Assembly: GCA_031841125.1 (NCBI GenBank)
Contig: CM063113.1
Coordinates: 25,875,312-25,939,311, forward strand
Direction of reading: 5' to 3'
Length of the DNA: 64,000 nt
Source of the DNA: Acanthococcus lagerstroemiae
Lineage: Eukaryota; Arthropoda; Insecta; Hemiptera; Eriococcidae
Position numbers and translations under genes: made by a program. The notes under the pieces are model-generated. The model was not told where the DNA came from, did not search any database, and was given only the letters and a program-made list of their open reading frames with translations. Shown here one piece after another: positions 46,246 to 56,469 of the stretch (positions are counted from its first letter, which is position 1; every line of letters starts with the position of its first letter).

Positions 46246-46280
46246 GGCCCGCGAAGCGGGCAGAGGGCGGAGCCCCCTAG
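46246..46280. other. GC-rich double hairpin at the right tip of the palindrome
   Basis: Inverted counterpart of 31,590-31,626: GGGCCCGCGAAGCGGGC, then GGGCGGAGCCCCCTAG. One stem base differs from the left tip. Confidence 0.7.
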
Positions 46281-46283
46281 TTT

Positions 46284-47200
46284 TCTATAATATTATTAAA
46301 TTATTGGAATTTCATTTTGTTTTTGTTTCAACCAATTTTTTTTATATCTCGCTCGTTTTTTTAGGGGATGACTGAAATTTTTCAATTCAAATTCGTGGAA
46401 TTGGTTTTAGAAATTTGAGTTGTTTTTATTTCCTTAAAATCGTTGTCATAACTTTGATTCGTTTTTTAAAATGTGATTACAATTTTTCTTAAATCGTAAT
46501 TAATTCTTTGTATGATTTTTTGAAGACACAAGATATTAATAAAGTCCATTTTCCCATTTTTGTAGAATTATTCTTATTTTAAGATTATTTTTCCTTCACA
46601 ATTCTTGATTAACACACTGATTATTTCTTCATTTTTTATGAATCGCCGGCAAACTGAACTTGCGTATTTCAGTGGGGCGACGATTTTTGGTACCTATCAG
46701 ACCAGATTTATTTTCACTTTCTCAAATTTTTCGAGTTTTATGATTTTTTTTTTTACAAAAATAATTATACTCGTAGTTGTCATAAGTCTTTGATCAGTCT
46801 TCCAGAGCGTGACTATGATTATTAATGAATCTTACTCAATTTTCATGTACGAGTTATTTAAAGACTTACGATATCAACTGAATTAAATTTGCAAGTTTGT
46901 CAAATTTTTCACATTTGCCACCTCTATTTTTTTTTTTTTTTTTACTTGACCCGTTAATTATTCCTTCTCTTTTAGGTGAACATAATTTTCCGTGATACGT
47001 ACACAGATATTGTACTTTGTACACGAATTTTTTTAGTCAGACCCATCCTATCAAATCACATTCAGTTTTCCGTTTTGTCGCATTACCTGACCTTCAAGAT
47101 TTTTCCCTTGTAAATTCGTACTCAAAATTTATATTTTTCCTCAACATTCATAATTACGGGATTATTTCGTGACTACAGTTTTCCATAAATATTTTCAGGA
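46284..47200 (+). repeat. Right flank of the palindrome, copies of 30,135-30,740
   Basis: Starting exactly at the tip, TTTCTATAATATTATTAAAT and the following 100 bases repeat 30,523-30,640. Then ATTCGTGGAATTGGTTTTAG repeats 30,703, and 46,415-46,623 repeats 30,135-30,366. Further on it becomes too diverged to align by eye. Frame 46,605-46,793 is not supported. Confidence 0.75.
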
Positions 47201-47636
47201 TTCTGCATAGGCAGTACAGTTGGAGAGAATTGTGGCATCACTTCAGCTATGTACCTAGATAAACAGAGTTCGTGGTGGGAGATGTGACGGACTTCTGTTG
47301 AAATATACGCGAAGATTACAAGGGAACTCGTCTGGGCTTATATACTGTAACACTAAATGGAAGAATGACGTCCCATAAGTTTTGCAACATCGCAGTACGT
47401 CGGATTACCCTTTCATTGCAACGAAGTCTAGATATATTTGCAGATGCCACAATTCCCTTTGATGGTAGGGACGTCACTTGGCTATCAAGTTTAAAAAGTA
47501 CGTTTTTTAAAGGTGAATGTTTGTTCAGCGTATTCTCATTAGTAGTATACTTTTTTTAGTTTTTATTTTAAACGGTAAATTCATGGAGACGTCAGGTTAC
47601 CTGTAGAGGTAAAGGACGTCATTTCTCCTGTAGCAA

Positions 47637-47638
<2 letters not shown>
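47201..47638 (-). repeat. Right subterminal region with GACGTC words
   Basis: GACGTC lies within AGAATGACGTCCCATAAG (about 47,363), GTAGGGACGTCACTTGG (about 47,465), GGAGACGTCAGG (about 47,586) and AAAGGACGTCATTTCTCC (about 47,611), the last one joining the TA tract through TGTAGCAATC. This parallels the left end. The 64-codon frame at 47,365-47,559 has no recognisable motif. Confidence 0.65.

Positions 47639-47672
<34 letters not shown>
47639..47672. repeat. (TA)n tract, right edge of the 22.9-kb block
   Basis: About seventeen TA units followed by an AAATAAATAAATG stretch. Confidence 0.95.
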
Positions 47673-47679
<7 letters not shown>

Positions 47680-50130
47680 ATAAATAAATGAATAAAAGAG
47701 GCTTCGAAATAAAGATTTTGAAAAAGGCAATATGGGCATCGCTTCATAGGTTTGAAAGGTCGCTAAGTTAATTATAATAATAATTTACCACTGTAATTTA
47801 CAAATTACGGAATCCATGGAGGTCAAGATGGATTAAAATTGTATATTTGACAATATGCACCTCGTTTCACCAATTTATAAGGTGGTTGAACTCACTATTG
47901 GTAACGATTTGCTCCTGATTTGTAACTCGAGGTACCTATCTGGAATGTAAGTTTAAAAAACTAAAAAGTCATTTTTGACACTGAAGACAATACCGAAACA
48001 ATACAAATTCTAAATGATGGTCGGGATCATACCAAAGGATAGGGAGAGTTATCGCTCTCAAAGATTTGACCAGGGCCTTCAGTTCGCATTTTTTTTTGAT
48101 ACGGTTTTGTCTGTTTTTCTAACTCAAATCAATTATAAATAAATAAATACAAACTTGAAACCTTTTATCACTTCTTCAGCTTGTTAATAAGTTAACCGCT
48201 TTGGCTGTTCCAATATCAAGTATTAGAATATTTTTAGTGACATTCAACAAGTGGCAACGTAGAACAGGACATACAAAAAGAGAAAGTACTTCGAAACAAC
48301 TTGGAAGGGGATGAATGGGTAAATGGAATGCATACTGAATTCATCGAGGTCTAAAAACTAGGTTCTGTTAATTTGAGGGAGAGAAAGAAACGGCTGAATA
48401 CTTACTTAACCAATTCTCCAAGAAAGAGAAAAAGAGGGATGGGACATTTTTTTATGGTTTCTCAGTGTACAGAGCTTTTAATATTTTTTACTATTCTCTT
48501 AATATGTTAATAAAATGAACTTAATTCCTGGTTTCTTAGTTTCTCGAATTTTGCGGAGAGAGATCCTATTTCAAAACTGGTGGCACAGAGAGGTCCGCAA
48601 CCCCTACAGTATTGAATTCTAAATAACTTTTTATTTTATAGTATACATTCCTGTACTGTATATGAGGAAGTAGGTAGTACACATCATAATGGCTACTATA
48701 GGCCCAGTGAGGAGGACTGTTGTATAAAAGAGTACAGAATACATTTTTAGGAATCAGTACTGCGCATTGAGCAATGGCAACAGAACTGCCCAAAATTAAA
48801 GTATATATTTCTAGGTTCTGCAAGAACAGGTAGGTCAGTAGTGAACAAGCCACTACTTTAAACTTAAGAGCGAGTACTAATTGCTCGTTAAAGAGCAGAA
48901 ACAGTTTTGAGAATCCAGAACAAATAACTTCAAAGGGTGCATTCCTTAAATCTTACAGGAATCACTACTGCAAATTGAATACTTGTAACTAATCGTTATG
49001 GAAGCGTTTTTAGTAGCCGTGGGAGGAGATAGCTGCGATGTAAACATGGGTATGCAACAATAGTAATGAAGACTGTCTGTTTCTTTAACGAATAGATGAA
49101 AAAGTATTTTAGAAATCATTACTGTTTGTAAGCTCTAGTTACAAATGTTAAATATATACTCAGTGCCAGTTTTGAGATCATAATTTGATGTCGTGTCCCA
49201 CTGTAATGATTCCAGTCTGATAAGTAAGTATTCATAACTTCTTCAAATCAGTAACTATTACTTTTTTCGCGACTTGTCCCAAATTTACTGCTGCTTTTTG
49301 AAGGAACTCTCTTAATTCGTCTTTTCTATCAGTGTGGCGATGTTTAGCTACATTTTCGAGACTTACCTAGACCTTACACGGTTCTACCCGTTCGCGATTA
49401 ATAAGTTTTATCCATGTTTTATTCGAGGTCGTAAATTAAATTTTATTGCATGTAATTATTCATTATTTTAGCCTGAGATTTTCCCATTTATAATTTTAAT
49501 GAATTTTTTTGGCAACGTTCGAATTTTGAAACCCTCGAGCTTTGATAATTGTTCATTTTTATTCGGATCATTAAAATAATATTTGAATTTTTATAATTTT
49601 GTAACTCTATCAAATTTTGTACTTAATCACTTTCGTGTTACTCTTTTTCGAAGTTTTAGAATCGAGAGTTTATTATTGTATAATTGTTTTATGTAGGTAC
49701 GTATTTTTAAGTGACGTAAATTGAATTTTTAATTGTTAGTAAATTTGAATTATATTTTTAAGGTCATCATGAGATTGCAGCCATAGGAGGAATGTTGAGA
49801 AATATATCTGCATCTCGACATTTTATCAATCCGATATTCGAATGACATTGAATTTATACCTACAGTACCATTTTCATATGGAATGTGAAACTATATCTAT
49901 TCATTAGAAATGTCGTTTTCTGTGATTCTGTCTAGTCTTTCGTAATAAACGCTGTCGAATCAAGGCGTGATTAAAAACTCAAAAAGTGGTAATGTTGTTA
50001 GCATCTTTATAGCGCTGCATCAGGGTTCACGAGAACGAGGCGTTCAAACGTCATTTACCTTCGTGAAAACAGTGCTGTTACATCATACTTACTGGACGTT
50101 TACCCAATAAAATATTTTAAAGGCAACTAC
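47673..50130 (+). other. Non-coding stretch ending in a retroposed 3' end
   Basis: No coding region recognised. A minus-strand frame of 95 codons at 48,566-48,853 has no known motif. The right part ends with a polyadenylation signal and an A tract (next entry), so up to 2 kb of this may be the 3' untranslated part of a retroposed transcript. Its 5' boundary cannot be placed. Confidence 0.35.
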
Positions 50131-50156
50131 AAAAAAAAAAAAAAAAAAAAAAAAAA
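50106..50156 (+). other. Polyadenylation signal and 26-base poly(A) tract
   Basis: AATAAA at 50,106-50,111 is followed after 19 bases by an uninterrupted run of A from 50,131 to 50,156. This is the signature of a retroposed 3' end on the + strand (LINE, SINE or processed transcript). Confidence 0.8.
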
Positions 50157-51009
50157 TTCCCCATATTATCAAACTAGTTAGTTCTGTATATAAGTAGGAA
50201 AAAGAGCATAATAATTTATTTTCTATTTTGTTTTTTCACAACGTACAAATATCTGAACGTTCTATTTCGCAACCAGAATCAATTTAGCTACATTTTATCT
50301 CTTGTGTTTGTTTTTTGAGTGACAGAAGCATTATTTGGTGACTGTCAACCGGTCAGCAGGTAACACTAATAATATACTGTAAGTACTTATATTGAGTTTT
50401 TCAAACAATTCAACCGGCTCAAGAGCGCCGAAGTTTATTATAAATCCTTTAGGTATGGGGCGAGATGAAATTTTGAAGGTTGATACTCGTATCGTACTTT
50501 TTTGTAAAAGTAGAAAACATTTTTTCAAAAAGAAACAATTTTTTACTTCGGTTAGTATTATTGGTTTTTTCCTATTTGTACCGACTTTTCAGATAAAAGT
50601 CAGGTATTATATTCGTCACAGTTTATCGAGATGGGGTGGGGAAATGTTTTTTTTTTTTTTACGTTTCAGAATGTGTAGATTGCCACTGAAATAGTGGCTG
50701 AAATTCAGGTTTCTTTATGTAAGGTAGGTGCGCCAAATAAGGTCCTGTGTTTGGTTTTGGTCAATTTCTGCCTGAGGATGAATGTTGTTTTTGTTTTTAT
50801 TTCATTACTAGTCTAGTACATGCCTTTCGGATTTTTTTCACCCCATAGTGCTCGTGAAATATTCGATTGAAAAGTTTCATTTTTGAAAATCTAATAAGGC
50901 CCGGTGCACCTAAATAAGGCCCGACCTAAATCCTAATAGACTGATCTACAAATACTGAGAAGTAACGAAATCAAAACAATTAAAACATCCCAACTCACTC
51001 CAACCCAAA
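50157..51009. other. Non-coding
   Basis: The frame 50,392-50,694 (+, 100 codons) is mostly low-complexity and ends in a hydrophobic, T-rich stretch, so I do not support it. The words GCGCCAAATAAGGTCCTGTG (50,730) and GTGCACCTAAATAAGGCCCG (50,904) are related, marking a small repeat near a likely 5' truncation point of the following LINE. Confidence 0.35.
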
Positions 51010-51429
51010 AAAAAAGAGAGAATAAATGAAACTAAAGTTAAATATATCAATCTCTGGCAAGAAGAATATAACACCTCCGAAAAAGGAAGAAGAACTTATG
51101 AACTGATACCAAACATTGAAGAAAGACTTAAAAATAAAGAACTAAAACCTAACTTCTACCTCACACAATTCCTAACAGGTCACGGAAACTTTGGCGTATA
51201 TTTAAAAAAATTCAAAATCATAGAAGATGACACTTGCATAAACTGCAAAAAAAAATTAACAGACACCCCAGATCACACCTTCTTGACATGTCCCGCTTTC
51301 AAAGAAATTAGAAATAAGCATAAAATTGAAAATATAAGCAAAAACTGGTTTGAAAATCGCAACAGCATACAAATAACAATCGACTACGTAAATGAAATCA
51401 TGAAAAAGAAAGAAAAATATATTAATTGA
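51010..51429 (+). pseudogene. R1-like LINE, 3' end of ORF2, copy 1
   Basis: A continuous frame (no ATG) reads TKVKYINLWQEEYNTSEKGR, then FYLTQFLTGHGNFGVYLKKF, a CCHC-type zinc motif CINCKKKLTDTPDHTFLTC, and ends VNEIMKKKEKYIN and a stop at 51,427. The LTGHG...C-x2-C...H-x4-C arrangement lies C-terminal to the RT in R1-clade non-LTR retrotransposons. The fragment lacks endonuclease and RT, so it is a 5'-truncated or partial copy, but this part has no stop. Confidence 0.8.
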
Positions 51430-51484
51430 AGAACTAGTCTATCCACTGTAATAATCACATACTGCCACATATGTAATAGCCGGA

Positions 51485-52222
51485 GTGACACCAATAGACC
51501 TACAACTAAAACAAATTAATAGAATAAAAAGAATTGAAGCGGAAGCGAGAACCAGAAAATTTACAGAAAAGCAACTAAAAGAGAAAATAAAGGAAGTAAA
51601 ACAAGAAACAAATAAAATATGGCAAGAACAATATAGCACAGAGAAGACAGGAAGAAGAACGGCAAAACTGATTCCTCACATAGAAGAGAGACTAAAAAAA
51701 TAAAAATCTAAAATCTAACTATTTCCTAACACAATACCTCACCGGACATGGTAATTTTGTAGCATATCTACAGAAATACCAAATAACAGATAACAGTCGT
51801 TGGAGGGTTTGTAATAAAAAATATGAAGATAGTCCAGATCACACTTTTATAGAATGTCAACATTTTAATCAAATCAGAACGAAACATAATATTACAGAGG
51901 ACATCTTAGGAAAATGTTTACAAGAAAAAGAAAGCTATGTCAAAATAAACAAATTTTTGAAAGAAATATTAAAAACCAAAAAAGATATTCAGTAACGCTC
52001 TGTCCAATGTAACGCCAAAAAAAAAGAGGGGTGTAAAATGTATACGTACCTACTATAAGCTCGTGTATAAGTGGATTGGTAAATAGATGTATTGTATAGT
52101 ATACACATAAGAACTCAATCAGACCTCACCAGTGCGATAAACTGATTGTAAAAGCACTGGAGAGATCTGTTGTCTGTATGAATATGTTGTGTCAATAAAT
52201 TTATTAAATAAAAAAAAAAAAA
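51485..52222 (+). pseudogene. R1-like LINE, 3' end of ORF2 and tail, copy 2
   Basis: Same arrangement as copy 1: KEVKQETNKIWQEQYSTEKT and LIPHIEERLKK to 51,703, then after a frameshift YLTGHGNFVAYLQKYQI, a zinc motif with first Cys pair changed (RWRVCNKK) and DHTFIECQHFNQIRTKH, stopping near 51,993. It continues to AATAAA (52,194) and an A-run ending at 52,222. Two such ends in the same orientation, about 470 bases apart, suggest tandem insertion or template switching. Confidence 0.8.
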
Positions 52223-52241
52223 CGACATTAGCAAAGGAGGA

Positions 52242-52601
52242 TCATGAGGAGTCTTCGTCCAATTCAGATCTATACTCGAATTTATCCCTTCGACTGCTCT
52301 TTTCAGTCTCCTCCGTCGACAGTCGTTTCATTTCCAGCTCTTTGGCCTCGATTTCTTTCCCCAGTTTCGCCAACTGTCTCTTAATTCTCCGTTTCCTGCG
52401 ATTCAGCTGACGGCTCTGGATCCCTCGAGGATTCGTCCGAGAAGCCTGGATTTGCCTCCGTTTGGCTCGTTCCTCCAGTGAGATGTATTGACGTGCTTTG
52501 GCTTTTCGTGCTAGTTCTTCTTCATACTGCTCGATGAAAGGAAGAAAGATTTCGGACGTGTTGTCGGGAGGGTTGATAGATTGGGAATCTGAGGATGACA
52601 T
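52242..52601 (-). CDS. Basic coiled-coil frame after pol, unknown
   Basis: 120 codons starting MSSSDSQSINPPDNTSEIF, then a long charged helix (RQLNRRKRRIKRQLAKLGKE) and an acidic end. It has no stop and lies directly downstream of the integrase end on the same strand. It might be an extra ORF of the retrotransposon or the truncated start of an unrelated gene. The 16-base word TTAGCGATTCACGCTC about 60-80 bases upstream also occurs in the LTR at 63,470, so a piece of LTR may lie between pol and this frame. Confidence 0.35.
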   Translation of the reverse strand: MSSSDSQSINPPDNTSEIFLPFIEQYEEELARKAKARQYISLEERAKRRQIQASRTNPRGIQSRQLNRRKRRIKRQLAKLGKEIEAKELEMKRLSTEETEKSSRRDKFEYRSELDEDSS

Positions 52602-52749
52602 AGTACCAGTAGGATAGAGCGTGTCAGAAAGGGAAAGTTGAAATCTAACCGTTCTTAGCGATTCACGCTCGACTGATTAGAGTTCAATGGAGGTCATGAA
52701 AGATTTAGATAAGTACTTGGAGTTTACGAACTTTATCTGCGAGTTTCAA

Positions 52750-53327
52750 TCGTGTTGATGTTCTAATGGAAAGACCATTGTAACGGGTCTACGAAGCGAG
52801 GTGTTATTTGCTAACTGAACATCTACCAAACGAATACGATTATCTCGACCAAGGTGTAATTTGGTGATTTTTCCTATTTTCCATTGTTGGGAATTTGAAC
52901 GATGTCCCCTATTTTAAGTTCGGTATTTTCAGATCTTTTCTTTCGGAGTGTGTGTGAACGTTCTTTTATGAATTGTAGGTAGTTACCTCGCCAGGTTTGC
53001 CAAAAGGAGTTTAAAACTCTTTGTTGATGACGATACAAACTCATTAAGTCGTTTTTTGCTTAATGAATGGTATGTAATATTATTAGAACATTGAGGGAAA
53101 TTGTAATTGTTTAAATGGGGAGTATTTAATAAATGTGCTGGAGTAAGAACCTGAGTGTTATCGGTTGCGTCTATGTAACAGAGTGGACGTGTATTAATAA
53201 TAGCCGCAACGTGAATAAGAAGAGTTTGTAATTCTATGAAGGAAAAAATTTTCTTTCCAAGAGATTTTCTTAACGTTCTCTTGACTAAATGAATCATCTT
53301 TTCATAATCCTCCCTGCCATGGTGCAA
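52750..53327 (-). pseudogene. Pao/BEL integrase end and post-integrase domain
   Basis: 53,327-52,983 starts HHGREDYEKMIHLVKRTL, in which the Glu should complete the integrase D,D-35,E triad, then LQTLLIHVAAIINTRPL and LTPAHLLN, standard for Pao integrases. A frame break near 52,983 is followed by a beta-barrel-like region with ELKIGDIVQ, KWKIGKITKLHLGRDN and IRLVDVQL down to about 52,750 (DUF5641-like). Broken by at least one frameshift. Confidence 0.8.
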
Positions 53328-54552
53328 GAGGACACGTGTATGTCCAATTTAATTCCTTATGCATTTCTTGAAATGCTTTAAATTGAGTGGCATTATCTGA
53401 ATAAAACGTTTCAGGTGTTCCCCGTATATGCATGAATTTTCTGATTGCGTGAGAAAATTGTTGAAGAGACATATCTGCGGCGAGGTCTATGTGGATTGCA
53501 CGAGTAGTGAAGCATGTGAAGATGCAGCCGTATCCCTTAGCGACTTCATCACTATCTTTACGGTATAGAAGTGGTCCAAAATAATCTAGTCCACAATGCT
53601 GAAATGGAATGTATTCTGTTATACGGAGAGAAGGCAGATTAGGCATTTTAGGATAAGTGTACGGTCTGCCATCTATCTTTTTGCATACAACGCAAGGTCC
53701 AAGTGTTTGACGAACTACTTGACGACCTGATGGTATCCAAAACTGTTTTCTTAGCATACAGAGAGTGTGGGGTACGCCAGAATGTAGTAAAATTTGATGA
53801 TAATATAAAATGAGCTTTTTCGTATAATCACTGTCCTTTGGTAAAATGATGGGAGCGGTGTAACTTTCGCTGCTTGTCAAAAATCTGTGTCCGCAGTGAA
53901 GTAAATTATCAGTTGGATTGATAAATGAATAAAATTTTCGTTGGGTTTCATCAGTTTTCCCCTTCTGGATGTTACTGATAGTCTGGGGAAAATGCTGCTT
54001 TTGAATATAACATAGCCATTTTGTTTGTGCTCGAACTATATCCTGTTTGAGGAGGGGTCCCTTTGATTTTCGACAAAACTTAGCGGCATATGCAGTAATT
54101 CTCCATAGTTTTGGTAAAGAAGAAGAATCCTGGAAGTTGAGACCGTGAGGGCTAGTTACGTCATTTGAATGAGCTGTTAATGCAATAGATTCGTCTTCCG
54201 TCTTTAGTTCTGAATCCTTAAAAACTTGATTTTCTGGCCAATTTTCCTTTGATTCACGTAGCCACGAAGGTCCATTCCACCAAAACTCTGGGTCCGAGTT
54301 GGGAATGGTTGATTTGGTGAGTAAATCTGCAGAGTTGAAGTGTGACGGAACATAGCGTAATTCATTAATGTTTCCTTTTCTGATGCGTTCGATACGATTA
54401 CGAATAAATATGGGCAGAAGTTTTGATGAGTGATACCAGCTAAGAACACATTTTGAGTCTGTCCACAAAGTGACGGATGCTAGTTGTATCGGTAGGTGGT
54501 GTTCCAGAAAACTGATAACCCGAGCTCCGAGATGAGTTCCTAAAAGCTCCAT
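53302..54552 (-). CDS. Pao/BEL pol: RNase H end and integrase
   Basis: The longest intact frame in the window (416 codons). The first part holds the RNase H box LWTDSKCVLSWY and SRF-like FIRNRIERI. Then comes the integrase zinc finger, HQILLHSGVPHTLCML with CVVC (HHCC), and catalytic Asp residues in HCGLDYFGPLL and ETFYSDNATQFKAF. The frame breaks at PWQGGL, right before the catalytic Glu region, which continues in another frame at 53,327. The ATG at 54,552 is internal; the real protein is a polyprotein. Confidence 0.88.
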   Translation of the reverse strand: MELLGTHLGARVISFLEHHLPIQLASVTLWTDSKCVLSWYHSSKLLPIFIRNRIERIRKGNINELRYVPSHFNSADLLTKSTIPNSDPEFWWNGPSWLRESKENWPENQVFKDSELKTEDESIALTAHSNDVTSPHGLNFQDSSSLPKLWRITAYAAKFCRKSKGPLLKQDIVRAQTKWLCYIQKQHFPQTISNIQKGKTDETQRKFYSFINPTDNLLHCGHRFLTSSESYTAPIILPKDSDYTKKLILYYHQILLHSGVPHTLCMLRKQFWIPSGRQVVRQTLGPCVVCKKIDGRPYTYPKMPNLPSLRITEYIPFQHCGLDYFGPLLYRKDSDEVAKGYGCIFTCFTTRAIHIDLAADMSLQQFSHAIRKFMHIRGTPETFYSDNATQFKAFQEMHKELNWTYTCPLAPWQGGL

Positions 54553-55158
54553 TCTTGGTATGGTGATTTTTTCGAAAGTGGTTTCAGACGTGTTTTGGCG
54601 AAAATTAGCTGTGATGACACGAACTGACCGTCTGTAATTCTTAGATATAACGCTGCACTAAATAGATATTGTGAAGCGTCAGTAAAACAGTGCAACTGAA
54701 CTTCCTTATTGGAGGAGATATCTATAAATCGAGGAATTTTTAAATCGTAGATTGATGAGATGTTTAGTAGAATTTTATTGAGGGAATTAGCTTCGTCATC
54801 CCAGTCTTTGGTCTTGTTCCATATATGTGATGCATAAAGACCTTAATATGAATTATGTACGGAAGAAAATATCCTAAAGGATCGAAGATTGCTGCTAAAA
54901 ATGAAAGTACATTCCTTTTAGTGCATTTTTTGTATGAAAGAAGATCGTGAGTGTTTATTTTGAGAGAAATTGTATCTTGAACACGATTCCAAGAGAGACC
55001 GAGAACGCTGCATGTGTCTTGAGGTGTGTCGAGGCGATCCTGTTCCGCAATTTGCTGTAAAACAAAATCGGAGTTTGATGTCCAGTGACGTAGATTCATG
55101 GAGGCTGTGTTGAAAATTTCTTTTGCATCCTTGTATAATTGGATTGCGTCCTTTTCAT
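54553..55158 (-). pseudogene. Pao/BEL pol: RT C-terminal part and RNase H start
   Basis: 55,099-54,764 has ASMNLRHWTSNSDFVLQQ, SVLGLSWN and LSFLAAIFDPLGYFLPY, which follow the catalytic box in Pao RTs. A frame break near 54,764 leads to VQLHCFTDASQYLFSAALY, the first RNase H Asp. At 55,159 the inserted element begins. With the TA duplication removed, reading joins 60,456 to 55,158 without shift. Confidence 0.82.
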
Positions 55159-55664
55159 TACCCGTTGAACATTTTTCATTACCAAAACTGTTTTACGTCG
55201 GCGCAGAGCTGGTGTGAATATGCGCAAGTCCACTGAACTACTACATGTACAAATTATACGAAAATATTATGCAGGAGTAGTGGTAAGGTCCGCGAACTAA
55301 TTTTCGTAGTTGTAATACCACAGTTCTACGTATCCCTAAAACGAATGTAAATATCATAATTTGCGCTTATGAGCGTACAGTACCCGTGAATCCCGATTCA
55401 ACGCCTACACAGCTGCCACCTGCCGTGTAAAGTTAAAAGATTTGTCGTTTCTGTTTGTGTTTACAACTTTTAAAAATAACGATCAGTTCGGCAGGTCGGC
55501 ACGATTAACGTATAACGTTCGTCTTGTGTCATCTCTCTGAAACTACAAATTAATTATTTGTGAATAGGTAAGTTAATCTCAGTTACGTGTTATTATTGTT
55601 TGGCATTTTTCGATTTATGGTACGCGGCATATATGTTGGTAATTCTTGGTGCTCCATTGCAGAG

Positions 55665-55765
55665 ATGGATGGTGGAAAAAAATGGACCAAGAGACGAGAA
55701 GAGAAGAATTGTATTACGATTCCAGAAGTGGAAAATTTATTAAACGGACAACTCGATCTTTACTG
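55665..55765 (+). CDS. Possible first coding exon in the TIR element
   Basis: The acceptor CATTGCAG ends at 55,661 and a good donor GTAAGT begins at 55,766. The ATG at 55,665 gives MDGGKKWTKRREEKNCITIP and EVENLLNGQLDLY. A following acceptor at 55,912 would add a basic tail ITFRKGRSSRRRAIFK and a stop. Unknown product. Confidence 0.35.
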
Positions 55766-55772
55766 GTAAGTT

Positions 55773-56469
55773 GCTAGATCCTATCTTAAGCGTATATTCT
55801 CATCACCCTATTAGAAAACTTCCAAAGTTTATTTTCATGTAAAATACCGGCACTTACATCATGTGTATTCGTGAGACAAGTACCAATTTGAGGACATTTG
55901 GTTATATTATAGCATAACATTCCGGAAAGGAAGGAGCAGCCGACGACGAGCAATCTTCAAGTAAAAGAAATCGATGAGGCGAGTGAAAAACAATTTACTT
56001 ATGAACATGGAGGGATGAGAAGAAATCCAAGAAGATATAACGACAGCATTCCGTGATAACGAGGACGAACAAAACGATAATTCTATTTCCTCTTTGGTGA
56101 GCACCTGTTGATATTTTCATGAACAAACACCGAGTGATAATAAAATACTTTTAGCTGATCTGTTTCTGTATAATTGAATTAGATATACAGCGGTGTTGAA
56201 GCTGAGGAGGAGGAATCAAATAATACAGTGAACACAGCGGTATCGAATCACTGTTGCAGATGATCCTGTAAACCACAAATCGCGGAAGCTTTATTTCATT
56301 CCACTGTATCGCCTTCCAGACTGGTAAGTTACAGCTGAATCTAATTTTGAGTAAAGGTTACAGCGCGCAAATAGTTTCAAAAGCCCTGTTTGTATCTTAC
56401 ATTGAAGATTCACCTTTCAAGAAATTAACATTGGAAATTCTTCCTTCGTATGTTTGTTTCTCACTGTGC
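55773..56469. other. Interior of the TIR element, unassigned
   Basis: It contains stretches that could be exons (about 55,913-56,060, with an acidic/basic NIPERKEQPTTSN frame) but no recognisable domain. Confidence 0.3.

Larger units (their letters stand above)
37798..46283 (-). repeat. Right arm of giant imperfect palindrome
   Basis: Mirror of 31,589-37,660; same satellite, same unique outer part (45,560-46,283), same hairpin tip. It keeps the RTE-like LINE and holds an extra block at about 38,340-39,300. The frames 39,578-39,775 (-) and 36,663-36,860 (+) translate almost identically, which shows the arm identity directly. Confidence 0.93.
24745..47638. mobile_element. Possible 22.9-kb mobile element between (TA)n tracts
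   Basis: Immediately inside the left TA tract the sequence is GATTTTCTAAAGGGAGAAAT followed by GGCGTC. Read inward on the other strand from the right tract it is GATTGCTACAGGAGAAATGA followed by CGTC. About 24 of 30 positions agree, and both ends continue with further GACGTC words. Between them lie almost only tandem and inverted repeats and a central 14.7-kb palindrome. No transposase, recombinase or long gene is visible, so it would be non-autonomous or decayed. The alternative is a heterochromatic repeat island whose ends happen to share a repeat. Confidence 0.5.

Noticed and set aside
31589..46283. Assembly fold-back artefact as explanation of the palindrome
   Set aside because: Not fully excluded, but the arms differ by substitutions, a 1.6-kb deletion and a 0.95-kb extra block, which a simple chimeric read would not create.
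48566..48853. 95-codon minus-strand frame
   Set aside because: No motif, no splice or promoter context, and AT-rich codons; a chance frame is likely.
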